DNA of 64,000 nt from Pseudomonas sp. MH9.2 (GTDB lineage: Bacteria > Pseudomonadota > Gammaproteobacteria > Pseudomonadales > Pseudomonadaceae). This document shows, piece after piece, positions 20,839-29,198 of the stretch. Location of the stretch: positions 4,926,501 to 4,990,500 of the forward strand of contig NZ_CP133784.1 of the NCBI RefSeq assembly GCF_034353875.1, written 5' to 3'. Within the stretch, counting starts at the first letter, position 1, and each line of letters begins with the position of its first letter. A program made the translations under genes and the position numbers. The notes under the pieces are model-generated. The model was given only the letters and a program-made list of their open reading frames with translations. It was not told the origin of the DNA and did no database searches.

Positions 20839-20929
20839 GGGAAATTGGCAGAGTGGTTGAATGCACCGGTCTTGAAAACCGGCGAACGTTAATAGCGTTC
20901 CCAGGGTTCGAATCCCTGGTTTCCCGCCA
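20839..20929 (+). tRNA. tRNA-Ser(UGA)
   Basis: A full 91-base cloverleaf: acceptor GGGAAAT pairs with GTTTCCC, anticodon stem CCGGT/ACCGG around CTTGAAA (anticodon TGA), a long variable arm containing GAACG and CGTTC, T-loop TTCGAAT in a stem CAGGG/CCCTG, and an encoded GCCA end. It reads UCA and other UCN codons. Its body differs from the degenerate tRNA-Ser 30 bases upstream, so it is not a simple tandem copy. Confidence 0.95.
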
Positions 20930-20944
20930 CGCATCAGTAAAATC

Positions 20945-20977
20945 AAGGGCTCAGAGATAATCTGGGCCCTTTTTTTA
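20945..20977 (+). terminator. Terminator of the tRNA-Ser
   Basis: AAGGGCTCAGA is matched by TCTGGGCCCTT (one G-T or C-T irregularity) and followed by seven T. It lies 15 bases after the tRNA CCA. Confidence 0.85.
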
Positions 20978-21315
20978 TGCCTGCAATATGTCTGGCAGGT
21001 GTGCTGGATTGGAGGTGAACAGTCCTCAACGACCTCGTCATCATAAGATGCAATCGTCTGGATGCGTGCTACTGCATTCTGTTGCGTGCTTGCGAGGGGC
21101 TTGTGTTCAACTGCATGCTTACGGATGGGCCCCGCCAGTGGTGACCCTAGTGGGCTTTACGCCGAATTCGATGTCCGATTTAGCCATCTATTGAAGCAGG
21201 CTTGGTTGCCGTTTCACTCGTACCCTGAACCGGTGCGGGGCTTCCTGTGTCTTTCCGGAGCGTCGGAAGAGCGTGCCGAAGTCACCCGTCAGTTACATCT
21301 CAAAAGGAGCATTGG
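20978..21315. other. No gene recognised (left edge of accessory region)
   Basis: About 340 bases between the tRNA terminator and the first accessory reading frame. Short open frames exist but have no ribosome sites and no recognisable protein. I looked for a repeat of the tRNA 3' end (an att site) and an integrase gene and saw neither. Confidence 0.5.
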
Positions 21316-22500
21316 ATGGGGAGTCCGGACAAGGTATTGGAACAGCGAATCCTGCATGCCCAAATCGCCTTACAGGAATGGGCGATTGCGGCCGACCTGT
21401 GGCACGACAGCGGCTTTCAGTCTTATGCGGAGCGCGTCGATGGGGAGCTAGGTAAAAGACGCCGTTGTCTTCATCCTGCATAGCAGCTGCGACCTTGCAC
21501 GACTTTTAGACGAAGACTAAGAGCCCAGGTTGCGAGAGCAATTCGCTGAGATTGCCGACACGCATGGTTTCTTCTACGACGATAACGATGGGTACTCCTT
21601 CAGTTTTTTTGCCAACAATGAGCCACTGCAGCGGGCCTACGACGAGTATTTCACTGGAAGTGGGTGTGCAGCTTGATCGTCGAGGATTTCGGCGACCTGT
21701 ATGCCGAGCTGTATCAGTATTTCCATGCTCACCCCGACCGGTTGTATAACCTTCACCACCGCGAATTCGAAATCCTGCTCTATCGAATTTTTCAAAGTCT
21801 GGGCTTTGAGGCGGAGGTAGGCCCGGGTTCGGGAGATGGAGGTGTTGACGTCAAATTGCTTCAACGCGGCCCGCTGGGCGACACCCTCGCCTATGTACAA
21901 GCCAAGCGGTATTCGCCATCCCGCCCTATAGGCCTCGAAGCTGTCGCAGCGTTGAGGGGCGTTGTTGCCAACGATGGCGTTGATCGCGGAATATTTGTCA
22001 CGACTTCTCGTTACCTTCCCAGCGCAGTGACCTTTGCGCATCGGTCATCCGGGGTGCTGGAGCTCAAGACGTCTACCGACGTTGCCCAGTGGTGTCATCA
22101 AGCCCAAGGAGGGGGCGTCCGGGACAAATCAATGTTGGTGTCCGACGCTAACTTGCTGTCGGTGCTGCGTGACGTCAATGCGGGCCATGGAAATCATGTT
22201 GTGCATGCGCATGGTAGATACAGCACCATTTCGAACGTCTTTGCCCTCGTCCTCAGGGAGACCCTGCATGCGGCATTACTCATGCGCCTTCCGAAGCAGA
22301 TCACTGGGCAGGATGACCATGGTCTTGAAGGTCACGAAGTACCTGTCCTGAATGACCAGATACTCACGGTGAAAAACTTCGGAACCGTCTTTCGCGCGAA
22401 GCGAACGGTAGATGATCGGGGTCGTATTGCTTATTGGGACGGCAGGCATCATTTCGAAACCTGGGATCGCAGACCAACCTTCTTCAGCAACCTCGATTGA
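21316..22500 (+). pseudogene. Mrr-type restriction endonuclease, broken by frameshifts
   Basis: Reading starts well at MGSPDKVLEQRIL behind AAAAGGAGC, runs 45 codons, shifts frame near 21452, meets a TAA near 21518 and shifts again near 21655. After that a 278-codon frame holds the PD-(D/E)XK nuclease core of Mrr proteins: a conserved helix EFEILLYRIFQSLGFEAE, then GPGSGDGGVDVK and the VQAKRY strand with the QxK motif. These frames join into one plausible protein. The 3' third (after about 22120) resembles no family I know, and the opposite strand is also open there (22276-22686). A separate short active nuclease starting at GTG 21664 is possible. Confidence 0.65.
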
Positions 22501-22579
22501 TGCATGCTTCAGAGCACTCGCTGGGTCTGTCAGACACCCGACGGCCAACGTTACCCACTTGTTCGATAAGCTCGTAGGA

Positions 22580-23196
22580 AGAGAAACCAGACACCTGGTT
22601 TTGAAAACAAGCACGGTGTTGCAGTCAATAAACATGTGATCGGCAACCAGGTACCGGTAGAGGTTCGAGAACTTGACTGGGAACACCTAGTCCAGATGGT
22701 CGAACACCATTACGACGCCGGCCGCTCGATCCTGGTGCTTTACCGTAAACGCGACACCAAAAAAGACGCTGAGACAAAGCTAAGCCGCGTCATTGAGCGA
22801 GTGCGTGAAGACAAGCGAAGCAAGGAAATCAAGTTTTTGACCTACCACTCCTCGAAGGGCTTGCAGGCCGATGCGGTCTTTTTGCTGGGGGATTGTGAGG
22901 TCACCACCTCATCGCCTTCGAGAAACGATTTCTATGCCCAGGCTGGTATGGCGAATCCGGGCGAGCCCTGCGGTTACGACAGAGCACAGCAGCAGGAGGC
23001 GCTGCGAACAGCCTACGTCGCGATTACTCGGGCCATAACCTACTGCTATTGGTACATTTCCTGGGACGAAAAGGTACCTGCGTCGGAGAAGGCAAGCCGT
23101 TATATCAAGGTGGATCAGCCCTATTGGAATGTCGTGACCCCGCGTCCTGCGCCCCCTTCAGATGGGATCAAACGCAAAGCAGTCAAAGGGCGCTAG
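22580..23196 (+). pseudogene. C-terminal fragment of a UvrD/HelD-type superfamily 1 helicase
   Basis: About 200 codons covering only the last motor part of an SF1A helicase: ILVLYRKRD, then motif V TYHSSKGLQADAVFLLGD and motif VI YVAITRA. Walker A, Walker B and domain 1 are absent and no intact upstream frame supplies them. The frame is open from about 22580, but its first usable start is GTG at 22636. With the preceding broken nuclease it looks like the remains of a restriction/helicase defence locus. Confidence 0.7.
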
Positions 23197-23272
23197 CAGG
23201 GCCCTTGTTCACCACCATCTAAGCATCTGAAGGCGACATACGGGAATACAGAAAAGAGCAGCGACTGGGCGG

Positions 23273-24637
23273 TCAGGAGGTTTGAGCGATATCCTCTTCT
23301 AGCTCCCGCACAGCCTTGCTGGCTTTGATTTCAAATCGACGCTCCACCTCTGCGTCACTCAGCTTAAGCGCATCATTGCCGAGCCACATGGTAAGTTTCT
23401 CGCGCTTCTGATTGATCGTGAGAGCATCGAGATTCGGGATGTAGCCATTATTAGCCTTCATGCCCCTCTGCAGCTCGTAGAAGGTCTTGATCAGAGACTT
23501 CGGATGGATCTCACCGCTTGGGCAAAAGCGGTCTCTGAGCTTCCTGACTGTGTGATTGATGGCACGCAACTGGGAGGTCGTGGTGATCTGACAGAAGTAG
23601 GCAGCCCAACCGAGGCGTTTGCCCTTGAATATGCAGCCAGTAATCCTCAGGTTGAGCTTCCACTGGCAGTAGGCCAGAGCTCGCTCCTTATCAGCTGGAC
23701 GTCGGGCTGTTGCCATTTTGTGCCGGTATGCTGTGAAAATTTTGGCGATCGATGACTCAAATCTGAGAATGCTCTCGTGGCGAATGAGCACCTGGCTCCC
23801 CTCGATCTGGTACCCAAGAAAGCTAAAGGGGTCGGTTAGGCTTTCTACCTTGGACTTGGATCCCGGTTCAAAGCCATGCGGATTGAGCTTCAAGGCTTTC
23901 AATTCCGCGATGAGCTCATTAGCGGTTGAGCGCGCCACCCCTGCCGGTGCCAAGATCAGGATGTCGTCAACGTAACGCTTGTACCAAATCCCAGTCCGAG
24001 ACTCGAAGAGAGTATCAATGCCTTGGAGCGCAATCTCTGCGAGCACATTGGAAATCGCAAGGCCTTGTGGAACGCCGACGGTAGGACGATCGGCTCCTTT
24101 ACCTCCCCTGGATTCAGGCACCGTGGGCGTTGTGAGCGCGTCGGTAATCAGCTGTCTGAACTCGGGTTTCTGAATTTTTTTTCGCGTTGTGGCGGCGACC
24201 AGTTCGTGAGGAATGGATGGGTAGAAGCTTTTGAGATCAATTTTGGCGTATTCGGCATACACGCCGGAATTGAGCGCAGTTTTCAGGGAATCGATGACGG
24301 TCTGGGGGAGGGTGAGTTTCGCCATGGGGAAAACGTCAGATAGGCAATTGCACAACGCACGTAGGACGATTCTGTCTCTGGCGGTTGGAATGGATATCTG
24401 CCGAGGCGGCGACGAGGCCCCCTTGAGAATCAGTTTTTCCTTGTAGGCAGTGAAGCGATATTCACCCTGGTGAACCTTCTCAATGATGTGATCAAGCTCC
24501 GCGCTTAACTGTTTATCGAGGTTAGCCGGACGCATGCGGTCGAGGCCGATGGCCCCGGAGTTTTTGATTTTATCGGTGTAGATTTCCTGGAGACGCTTTC
24601 GGGTAAATACCTTTTTAAAGCTTCTCGCCGCGCTCAT
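23273..24637 (-). CDS. Reverse transcriptase, defence-type (UG/Abi-like)
   Basis: A 454-aa RT. Motif order: RT1/2 RQISIPTARDRIVLRAL (about 79-95), motif A KIDLKSFYPSI with Asp134, motif B VGVPQGLAISNVLAEI (187-201), motif C RYVDDILIL with the catalytic Asp pair at 224-225, and FSFLGYQI after it. There is no group II intron maturase or HNH domain and no intron RNA visible; the C-terminal 160 residues are helical and unassigned. The start MSAARSFKK overlaps the stop of the upstream membrane gene as ATGA, so the two are one operon. All catalytic residues are intact. A retron RT is less likely because retron-type msr/msd DNA is not seen. Confidence 0.88.
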   Translation of the reverse strand: MSAARSFKKVFTRKRLQEIYTDKIKNSGAIGLDRMRPANLDKQLSAELDHIIEKVHQGEYRFTAYKEKLILKGASSPPRQISIPTARDRIVLRALCNCLSDVFPMAKLTLPQTVIDSLKTALNSGVYAEYAKIDLKSFYPSIPHELVAATTRKKIQKPEFRQLITDALTTPTVPESRGGKGADRPTVGVPQGLAISNVLAEIALQGIDTLFESRTGIWYKRYVDDILILAPAGVARSTANELIAELKALKLNPHGFEPGSKSKVESLTDPFSFLGYQIEGSQVLIRHESILRFESSIAKIFTAYRHKMATARRPADKERALAYCQWKLNLRITGCIFKGKRLGWAAYFCQITTTSQLRAINHTVRKLRDRFCPSGEIHPKSLIKTFYELQRGMKANNGYIPNLDALTINQKREKLTMWLGNDALKLSDAEVERRFEIKASKAVRELEEDIAQTS

Positions 24638-25200
24638 GGCTTGTTCCAGAAAGAATAGAGGCCTGCCAGTACCGGGAGTGCATAGAGCAACGCTGTGATC
24701 AGTAATCGCATCGTCAGCCAAAATACGGCAGCAAAGTATTCAAAGCCTGTGGGCATTCGAGTGGTGAGGCCGCTGGCAAAAACGCGTGCGATCCGATCAT
24801 CGATTTCCCGATGATTTTCCGATTCAGCCAACAGTTCGTCATATCTGGTGACCTGTGCCGGCGTTGGCGCAGGGGATGTGGTGGTCGGTGAGCCATCAGG
24901 CAGTCCCCGATGGAGTTTCTGCAGCTCCAGATAGTTGGTGCGCATCAGCATTGCTCGGCCTCGAAAGTCGCGGTTCGCAACCGCAAGCGAAATGCCGAGC
25001 AAGGCAACCGAAAGAATCGTCGCCATGATGTCTGTGTCGGGGCCAAGGATAGTGCTGTGCCTGATGGTTAGCACCCCCAGCGCCGTGCTAAGGATCGCGT
25101 ACCATACCAGCAAGAGTTGCGAGTGAAAGTCCAGCCACTCCAGGCGCTTGTGAGCCTGAATGCGTGCCTTGTAAGTGAACCAGACGCTGTCCTTTTTCAC
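24634..25200 (-). CDS. SLATT-like membrane protein, partner of the reverse transcriptase
   Basis: About 188 aa. A basic amphipathic N-terminus (YKARIQAHKRLEW) precedes two membrane helices, LLLVWYAILSTALGVLTI and IMATILSVALLGISLAV, then a helix with YLELQKLH, a Pro/Thr-rich loop, and a C-terminal hydrophobic hairpin near LLITALLYALPVLAGLY. This layout is that of SLATT domains, predicted pore-forming effectors known beside reverse transcriptases and nucleotide-signalling genes. I choose GTG at 25200 because GGAGAG lies 6 bases in front; ATG at 25206 is the alternative. It is the first gene of the operon with the RT. The SLATT name rests on topology and context. Confidence 0.72.
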   Translation of the reverse strand: MKKDSVWFTYKARIQAHKRLEWLDFHSQLLLVWYAILSTALGVLTIRHSTILGPDTDIMATILSVALLGISLAVANRDFRGRAMLMRTNYLELQKLHRGLPDGSPTTTSPAPTPAQVTRYDELLAESENHREIDDRIARVFASGLTTRMPTGFEYFAAVFWLTMRLLITALLYALPVLAGLYSFWNKP

Positions 25201-25395
25201 ACACATCTCTCCATAGAAATTGGTGAAGGGGCGGGGGGATTTGAGTACCGTTGAACATCCCTTAGGGATCAGTGGGCCGAAACCCAACAGCCGAAGCTGT
25301 TAATTATCAGAACCGCCCTCGTTCGCACGAGAGGAAATACCCACCCCTTCGCGACTGATTCTACAGTGCCATTATGACGCGTGGAAGCCACCCAG

Positions 25396-25545
25396 TTACT
25401 CGACCTTTCTATTCCAGTGGTGTCCGATGGTTGACGTCGAAATCTCCAGCTGTGTCGCCACATCTTCCTGACTGAACCCCCTGGGCTTTTAGTGCCTGGA
25501 CGGGCTGAATCGTTTCGACCCGTTTTTGGCGGTTTGCGGGTGCAG
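25396..25545 (-). pseudogene. Remnant of a helix-turn-helix protein
   Basis: In the 400-base space upstream of the SLATT/RT operon, the minus strand reads QALKAQG then, after a one-base shift, GFSQEDVATQLEISTSTIG and HHWNRKVE before a stop. This is a C-terminal helix-turn-helix like the tail of the XRE gene at 26.3-26.8 kb (GLSQKATIEKLGIPRSTVS). No start or N-terminus remains. The rest of 25201-25613 shows no other gene. Confidence 0.5.
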
Positions 25546-25613
25546 TGGCGGCTGCACATAGTCATTCAGATCTGAATCGAGGTACCTCAGTGAGAGGGGG
25601 CTAACGTCTACGT

Positions 25614-26102
25614 ATGTCGGATGTCAGTGTTGTCAGCGGTAAGCTGGAAGTGGTCGGCCCATCGTCAAACAAGCCAGATGGCAGCGAATACACCTATCTG
25701 CGCATTGCCGAAAAAGACGGCAGCACCAAGCTCGTCAAAAAAGTCGGAGTAGGGCAGCTCATCGAGTCGTACATGCGACCGGGCATTGAGGGTGATTTTT
25801 ACTTCGTGAAACTTGGTCGGCTGGGCTACATTCTTTTTGCAATCAAAAAGTCAGATGGCCAGAAAATCTATGAGGAGAATGGATTCAAGATGTGGATCGG
25901 CAAGATGCGGTTGAGCGCCGGTATGCTGGCCCTGCTCTTTATTCCGCTGAGCTTTGTGGGGCTGCTGATGGGTGGATGGCTGGGCATTATTGTCCCTGTA
26001 GGATTCATCTACGTGATGTGGAAACTTGCGGTGTCTTTCCCGAGAGTACTGAAGGAAAGCTTCCTTAAGTCCCAACTGACTCAGTTAGGATTCGGGAACT
26101 GA
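25614..26102 (+). CDS. Hypothetical protein with two membrane segments
   Basis: A 162-aa protein, not recognised. Residues 1-85 are soluble and look like a small beta-rich domain (GKLEVVGPSSNK, TYLRIAEKDG). Two membrane helices follow around residues 100-140 (LSAGMLALLFIPLSFVGLLM and GIIVPVGFIYVMWKLAV). The ribosome site is weak (GAGGGGG, rather far from the ATG). It stands alone, divergent from the SLATT/RT operon. A similar architecture, soluble sensor plus two helices, occurs in many island proteins, but I assign no function. Confidence 0.7.
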   Translation: MSDVSVVSGKLEVVGPSSNKPDGSEYTYLRIAEKDGSTKLVKKVGVGQLIESYMRPGIEGDFYFVKLGRLGYILFAIKKSDGQKIYEENGFKMWIGKMRLSAGMLALLFIPLSFVGLLMGGWLGIIVPVGFIYVMWKLAVSFPRVLKESFLKSQLTQLGFGN

Positions 26103-26267
26103 CGTAGCGCAATTCGGAGCGTCTCGCGCCGCCGGCACCCCGATCCTTAAGCTGCGCCGGGTTGAGTTGTTCAATGGTCGCCAGGTTCACCAAGGCATGC
26201 CTGCTTTTGTGCGGGGTCGCTTCAAGATAAGCGGGCAGGGGATGTTCATTGACTGTTTCGCCGCCAA

Positions 26268-26756
26268 TCACGGCCGGCGGGATTGCTCACCCAGGCTTTC
26301 TACTTTCCACATATCGCTCACCGTCGACCTCGGAATCCCGAGCTTCTCGATCGTGGCTTTCTGGCTCAGCCCTTGGCGTTTGCACTCTTGAACCGCAGCA
26401 AGTTTGTGCGCTCTCTCTTCAGCGCGCGAACTCTGCCCATCACCCTCGAAGTTGCGTAGCAGCTTCTCGATGCCTCCCAACTGCTCGAACTCATCGATCT
26501 CCCTTTGCGCCCGGACAAGCGCGTCAGCCGGCGAAATTCTGTCTCGGGCAGCAACGCAGAGCGCGAGAAGCGTAACCGGGTCGAGCTTGAGGGCGCGGGA
26601 CAGCTCATCAAACTTGTTCAGGGTCGGTGAAGATTTCGCGTTTTCCATTAGCCAGAGGTGCTTACGATCACCTGCGTTCCCGAGATCTTGCTGAGAAAGG
26701 GCTCTGACCGATCGCGCAGCTTTTAGCGCCGCTGCTAAACCTTTGCTCAGTGACAT
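26268..26756 (-). CDS. XRE-family regulator with a second C-terminal helix-turn-helix
   Basis: A 162-aa DNA-binding protein. The N-terminal XRE domain runs over the first 65 residues (ARSVRALSQQDLGNAG, then SSPTLNKFDELSRALKLD). A helical linker with many Glu/Arg follows, and the C-terminus carries a resolvase-like helix-turn-helix GLSQKATIEKLGIPRSTVSD. I start at MSLSKGLAAA since GAGGG sits 6 bases upstream. It is monocistronic and divergent from the metallophosphoesterase gene. It may regulate neighbouring island genes; target unknown. Confidence 0.82.
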   Translation of the reverse strand: MSLSKGLAAALKAARSVRALSQQDLGNAGDRKHLWLMENAKSSPTLNKFDELSRALKLDPVTLLALCVAARDRISPADALVRAQREIDEFEQLGGIEKLLRNFEGDGQSSRAEERAHKLAAVQECKRQGLSQKATIEKLGIPRSTVSDMWKVESLGEQSRRP

Positions 26757-26946
26757 CAGCATCCCTCGGAAAAGCGAGGATAGAGCCATGTTGATCAATC
26801 CGGAGCGACGGTATATATTCCCCGTCCGGATTATTCTGGGTCGGCGATCAATTTACTTGTGCTAGGTGACGCGCCCCCATGGATGACCGCGTTTCTCAGC
26901 GGCATGCCAATCAATATAGGTCTAAATCGAAGCTTAGCGGGGGGCC

Positions 26947-27675
26947 ATGAAACTCTATATTTTGTCGGACTTGCATAATGAGTTTTCCCAGTTCACCCCA
27001 CTCCCAACGGACGCCGACTTAGTCATCCTGGCCGGTGACATCGACATTCACGCCAGAGGGGTGACATGGGCGAACCAGACATTTTCGTGCCCTCTAATTT
27101 ACGTATGTGGAAACCACGAATTTTACAAAGGCCACATTGACCGCACGCTCCAAAAAATGAGAGACGCTGCGGCACCTCACGTACACATTCTTGAAAACGA
27201 GGTTTTTGTTTGGCAGCAAATTCGTTTCCTCGGCACGACTGGGTGGACTGATTTCACCTCCACCGGGGACGTTGTAGCTGCCTCACGAACAGCTGCTGAG
27301 TGCATGAACGATTTCCGAGTCATTCGAGCAGATACTTCTTACCGTCGTCTTCGGCCAGATGATGTCTCAAGTCGAAATAAGGCGGCGTACGAATGGTTAA
27401 GCCAAGAGCTTGAAAAGCCTTTTGACGGTAAGACCGTGGTCATTACTCACCACGCGCCAACACCATCAGTTGCTGGCGATATGACTGATGGCCACCTAAA
27501 TGCAGCCTATTCAAACCATTGGCCAAACCTGATAGAAAAGGCGGATATGTGGGTATTTGGACACACGCATCGAGCTGTTGATATCGAGCTCACCGGGTGC
27601 AGACTGATCTCAAATCCACGAGGTTATCCAGGGGAAGAAACTGGCTTTCAGGCTGGTTTTGAGGTGCAGATTTAA
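26947..27675 (+). CDS. Calcineurin-like metallophosphoesterase
   Basis: A 242-aa phosphoesterase. Metal-binding motifs appear in family order: SDLHNEF near residue 8 (D-x-H), LAGDID near 30, GNHEFY near 57 (GNHE), THHAPTP near 168 and FGHTHRA near 202 (GHxH). All five metal-ligand blocks are intact. The ribosome site GGGGGG lies 4 bases before the ATG. The substrate is unknown. It precedes the small-gene cluster by about 30 bases and may head that transcription unit. Confidence 0.88.
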   Translation: MKLYILSDLHNEFSQFTPLPTDADLVILAGDIDIHARGVTWANQTFSCPLIYVCGNHEFYKGHIDRTLQKMRDAAAPHVHILENEVFVWQQIRFLGTTGWTDFTSTGDVVAASRTAAECMNDFRVIRADTSYRRLRPDDVSSRNKAAYEWLSQELEKPFDGKTVVITHHAPTPSVAGDMTDGHLNAAYSNHWPNLIEKADMWVFGHTHRAVDIELTGCRLISNPRGYPGEETGFQAGFEVQI

Positions 27676-27707
27676 TAACCTTTTCTGTGATTAATCGAAA
27701 TGATCCG

Positions 27708-28052
27708 ATGTATAGCAGGTACATGATCAAAACGTACGGAGCGACGCTTGCCGACTTCCGTTTTTCACGTCTGCCTACTGTGATATTGAACGCCAGAAAA
27801 GCCATACCAGACTACGACATCGTTGGGTTTCTAGCCTGTGCGCTTGAGCGGCCGCCCCGTATGACGGGTTTGATGTTTTGTGACCATAGGAATCGGTTTC
27901 CTGAAGGACTTCCTGCGCACACACCTCCCATCGAAAAGCGCTATTACCGCGATGGTTACCTGGTCGTCCAAGCCGAGGGCGGTGGGCTTTACGTGATAGC
28001 TCACTGGTGGTTTGAGAACGGCGCCATCGGCCCCTTTTGTTCGGTTCAATAA
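27708..28052 (+). CDS. Small unknown protein, first of a tandem paralogue pair
   Basis: A 114-aa protein, family not recognised. It aligns by eye over its whole length with the next gene: RY near the N-terminus, then GFLACALE against GYLSCVIS, RNRFPEG against RGRFEDG, GYLVVQAEGGGLYVIAHW against GYKLFETIGGSRYVVCDW. I start at MYSRY because that matches the paralogue start; a GTG 21 bases upstream and an ATG at 27723 behind AGCAGG are alternatives. Its stop overlaps the next start as TAATG. Confidence 0.7.
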   Translation: MYSRYMIKTYGATLADFRFSRLPTVILNARKAIPDYDIVGFLACALERPPRMTGLMFCDHRNRFPEGLPAHTPPIEKRYYRDGYLVVQAEGGGLYVIAHWWFENGAIGPFCSVQ

Positions 28053-28402
28053 TGCCTAGATATTTTAAGTTGTTAGAGACCCACCAGTCCCCGGTAGAGA
28101 CGAAAGCGGTCGGTATGCCGGCAAGCGTCCAGCGTGCCATCAACACCAATTTTAAGGTGCCGATCACGGGCTACCTTTCTTGCGTAATCTCAGATGCTGC
28201 TATTGGATGTCTGGTAGGCATCGTTTTTCGGGAGAGCCGAGGACGATTCGAAGACGGTGCGACTATTCGTACTTCCACGCTGATCAGTTGTACCGATCAT
28301 GGGGGCTACAAGCTATTTGAGACCATTGGCGGCAGCAGGTACGTGGTATGCGACTGGGCGCTGGAGGGCGGGAGTCCTCGATTTGAAGGCGTGCTTCATT
28401 AA
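28052..28402 (+). CDS. Small unknown protein, second of a tandem paralogue pair
   Basis: A 116-aa protein starting MPRYFKLLETHQ. The ATG overlaps the previous stop (TAATG), so translation is coupled. It shares with the preceding gene the pattern G-Y/F-L-S/A-C, a Gly-rich turn and a W near the C-terminus. Tandem diverged copies like these are typical of immunity-gene arrays, but no toxin is adjacent. Function unknown. Confidence 0.7.
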   Translation: MPRYFKLLETHQSPVETKAVGMPASVQRAINTNFKVPITGYLSCVISDAAIGCLVGIVFRESRGRFEDGATIRTSTLISCTDHGGYKLFETIGGSRYVVCDWALEGGSPRFEGVLH

Positions 28403-28443
28403 ATTTGTAGGCCGTTATTTGTTGAGGTTGGAGAGGAAAAACG

Positions 28444-28797
28444 GTGTCTTGGATGCCTAAACACAATGGGGATATTGATTGTGAAGTTACGGTTCAGATC
28501 AAAGCCTTAAAGACACTGACTGTAGTTGATGGTGCGTTTCGATTGATCCATCAGAAGTACTTAATCAGCCGAGCTATTTGGATCAGCGTGCTCCCCTTGC
28601 CGCTATGGTGCGCAACTCGCAGCAACAGGCCCGTGAAGCGATGCTGAACAGGGATGCAGTTGATTTAATGAGTACAGAAGCACTCGTCAAAAACTATCTC
28701 ATTGACTCTTATGCAGTCGTGCCGCGACGGTGTTTACGGTAAGCAAGCGGAAGCTGATTTGCGTTACTTTTTCGTGAAGAAGGATGCACAGTTATGA
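28444..28797 (+). pseudogene. Frameshifted unknown gene in the small-gene operon
   Basis: Reading begins at MPKHNGDIDCEV (28453) or a GTG just before it, shifts near 28555 into VLNQPSYLDQRAPLAAMV, and shifts again near 28710 into CRDGVYGKQAEADLRYFF, ending at a TGA that overlaps the next gene's ATG. At least two indels break about 115 codons. The last two segments look like ordinary protein, so this was a real gene recently lost. Family not recognised. Confidence 0.55.
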
Positions 28798-29198
28798 CTA
28801 GTGAATTGCAGGAAGTGACGGAATTATTGTTCGGTGCTGGTGAGCCTGCTTTAGGTTTTGAAGACGATCAAGTACAGGCGGAAGCCGAAGCAATCCTCCG
28901 CTCCTTCGGGAAAGCTTATTGTTTGGTGAAAAACTGGATACTCATAGAGGTCGAAGTTTCTGACGATTATCGTGATGCGCTGGAGGCCGATGGATTCTCG
29001 CCTCACGTCTTATACGCGGCAAATGTAGTCCTTCACAGTGCAGGTAAACGATCATCAGGAGACTGGGTACGCAGCACTTTTCAACGTGCTTTCTCACTGG
29101 GGTACGTGTTCGAAACGCGGAACACGATCTACTTGCTTATGGGCGCCGGCCTGCAAAAGAAGGCAAGTCCTAAAACGGTCTTGGCGATAGTCGAGTGA
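28794..29198 (+). CDS. Small unknown protein, paralogue of the next gene
   Basis: A 134-aa protein starting MTSELQEVTELLFG. It matches the next gene by eye: ELLFG, a core YCLVKNWILIEVEVSDD against FCIVKVWMLIDVMLTDR, VLYAANVVL against VLYANTIIY, FQR, and FETRNTIYLL against FETEDMIYIL. The ATG overlaps the stop of the broken gene before it (ATGA). Acidic, soluble, with no signal peptide. Function unknown; an immunity-type role is only a guess from the tandem layout. Confidence 0.75.
   Translation: MTSELQEVTELLFGAGEPALGFEDDQVQAEAEAILRSFGKAYCLVKNWILIEVEVSDDYRDALEADGFSPHVLYAANVVLHSAGKRSSGDWVRSTFQRAFSLGYVFETRNTIYLLMGAGLQKKASPKTVLAIVE

Noticed and set aside
23273..24637. Group II intron or retron
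   Set aside because: The RT has no maturase X domain or HNH part, no intron domain V/VI hairpin was seen near its end, and no msr/msd-like inverted repeat lies directly upstream of the RT, where the SLATT-like gene is instead.
20988..26900. Phage or ICE integrase next to the tRNA-Ser genes
   Set aside because: No tyrosine or serine recombinase motifs in any frame; the resolvase-like helix-turn-helix pieces at 25.4 and 26.3 kb lack a catalytic domain.
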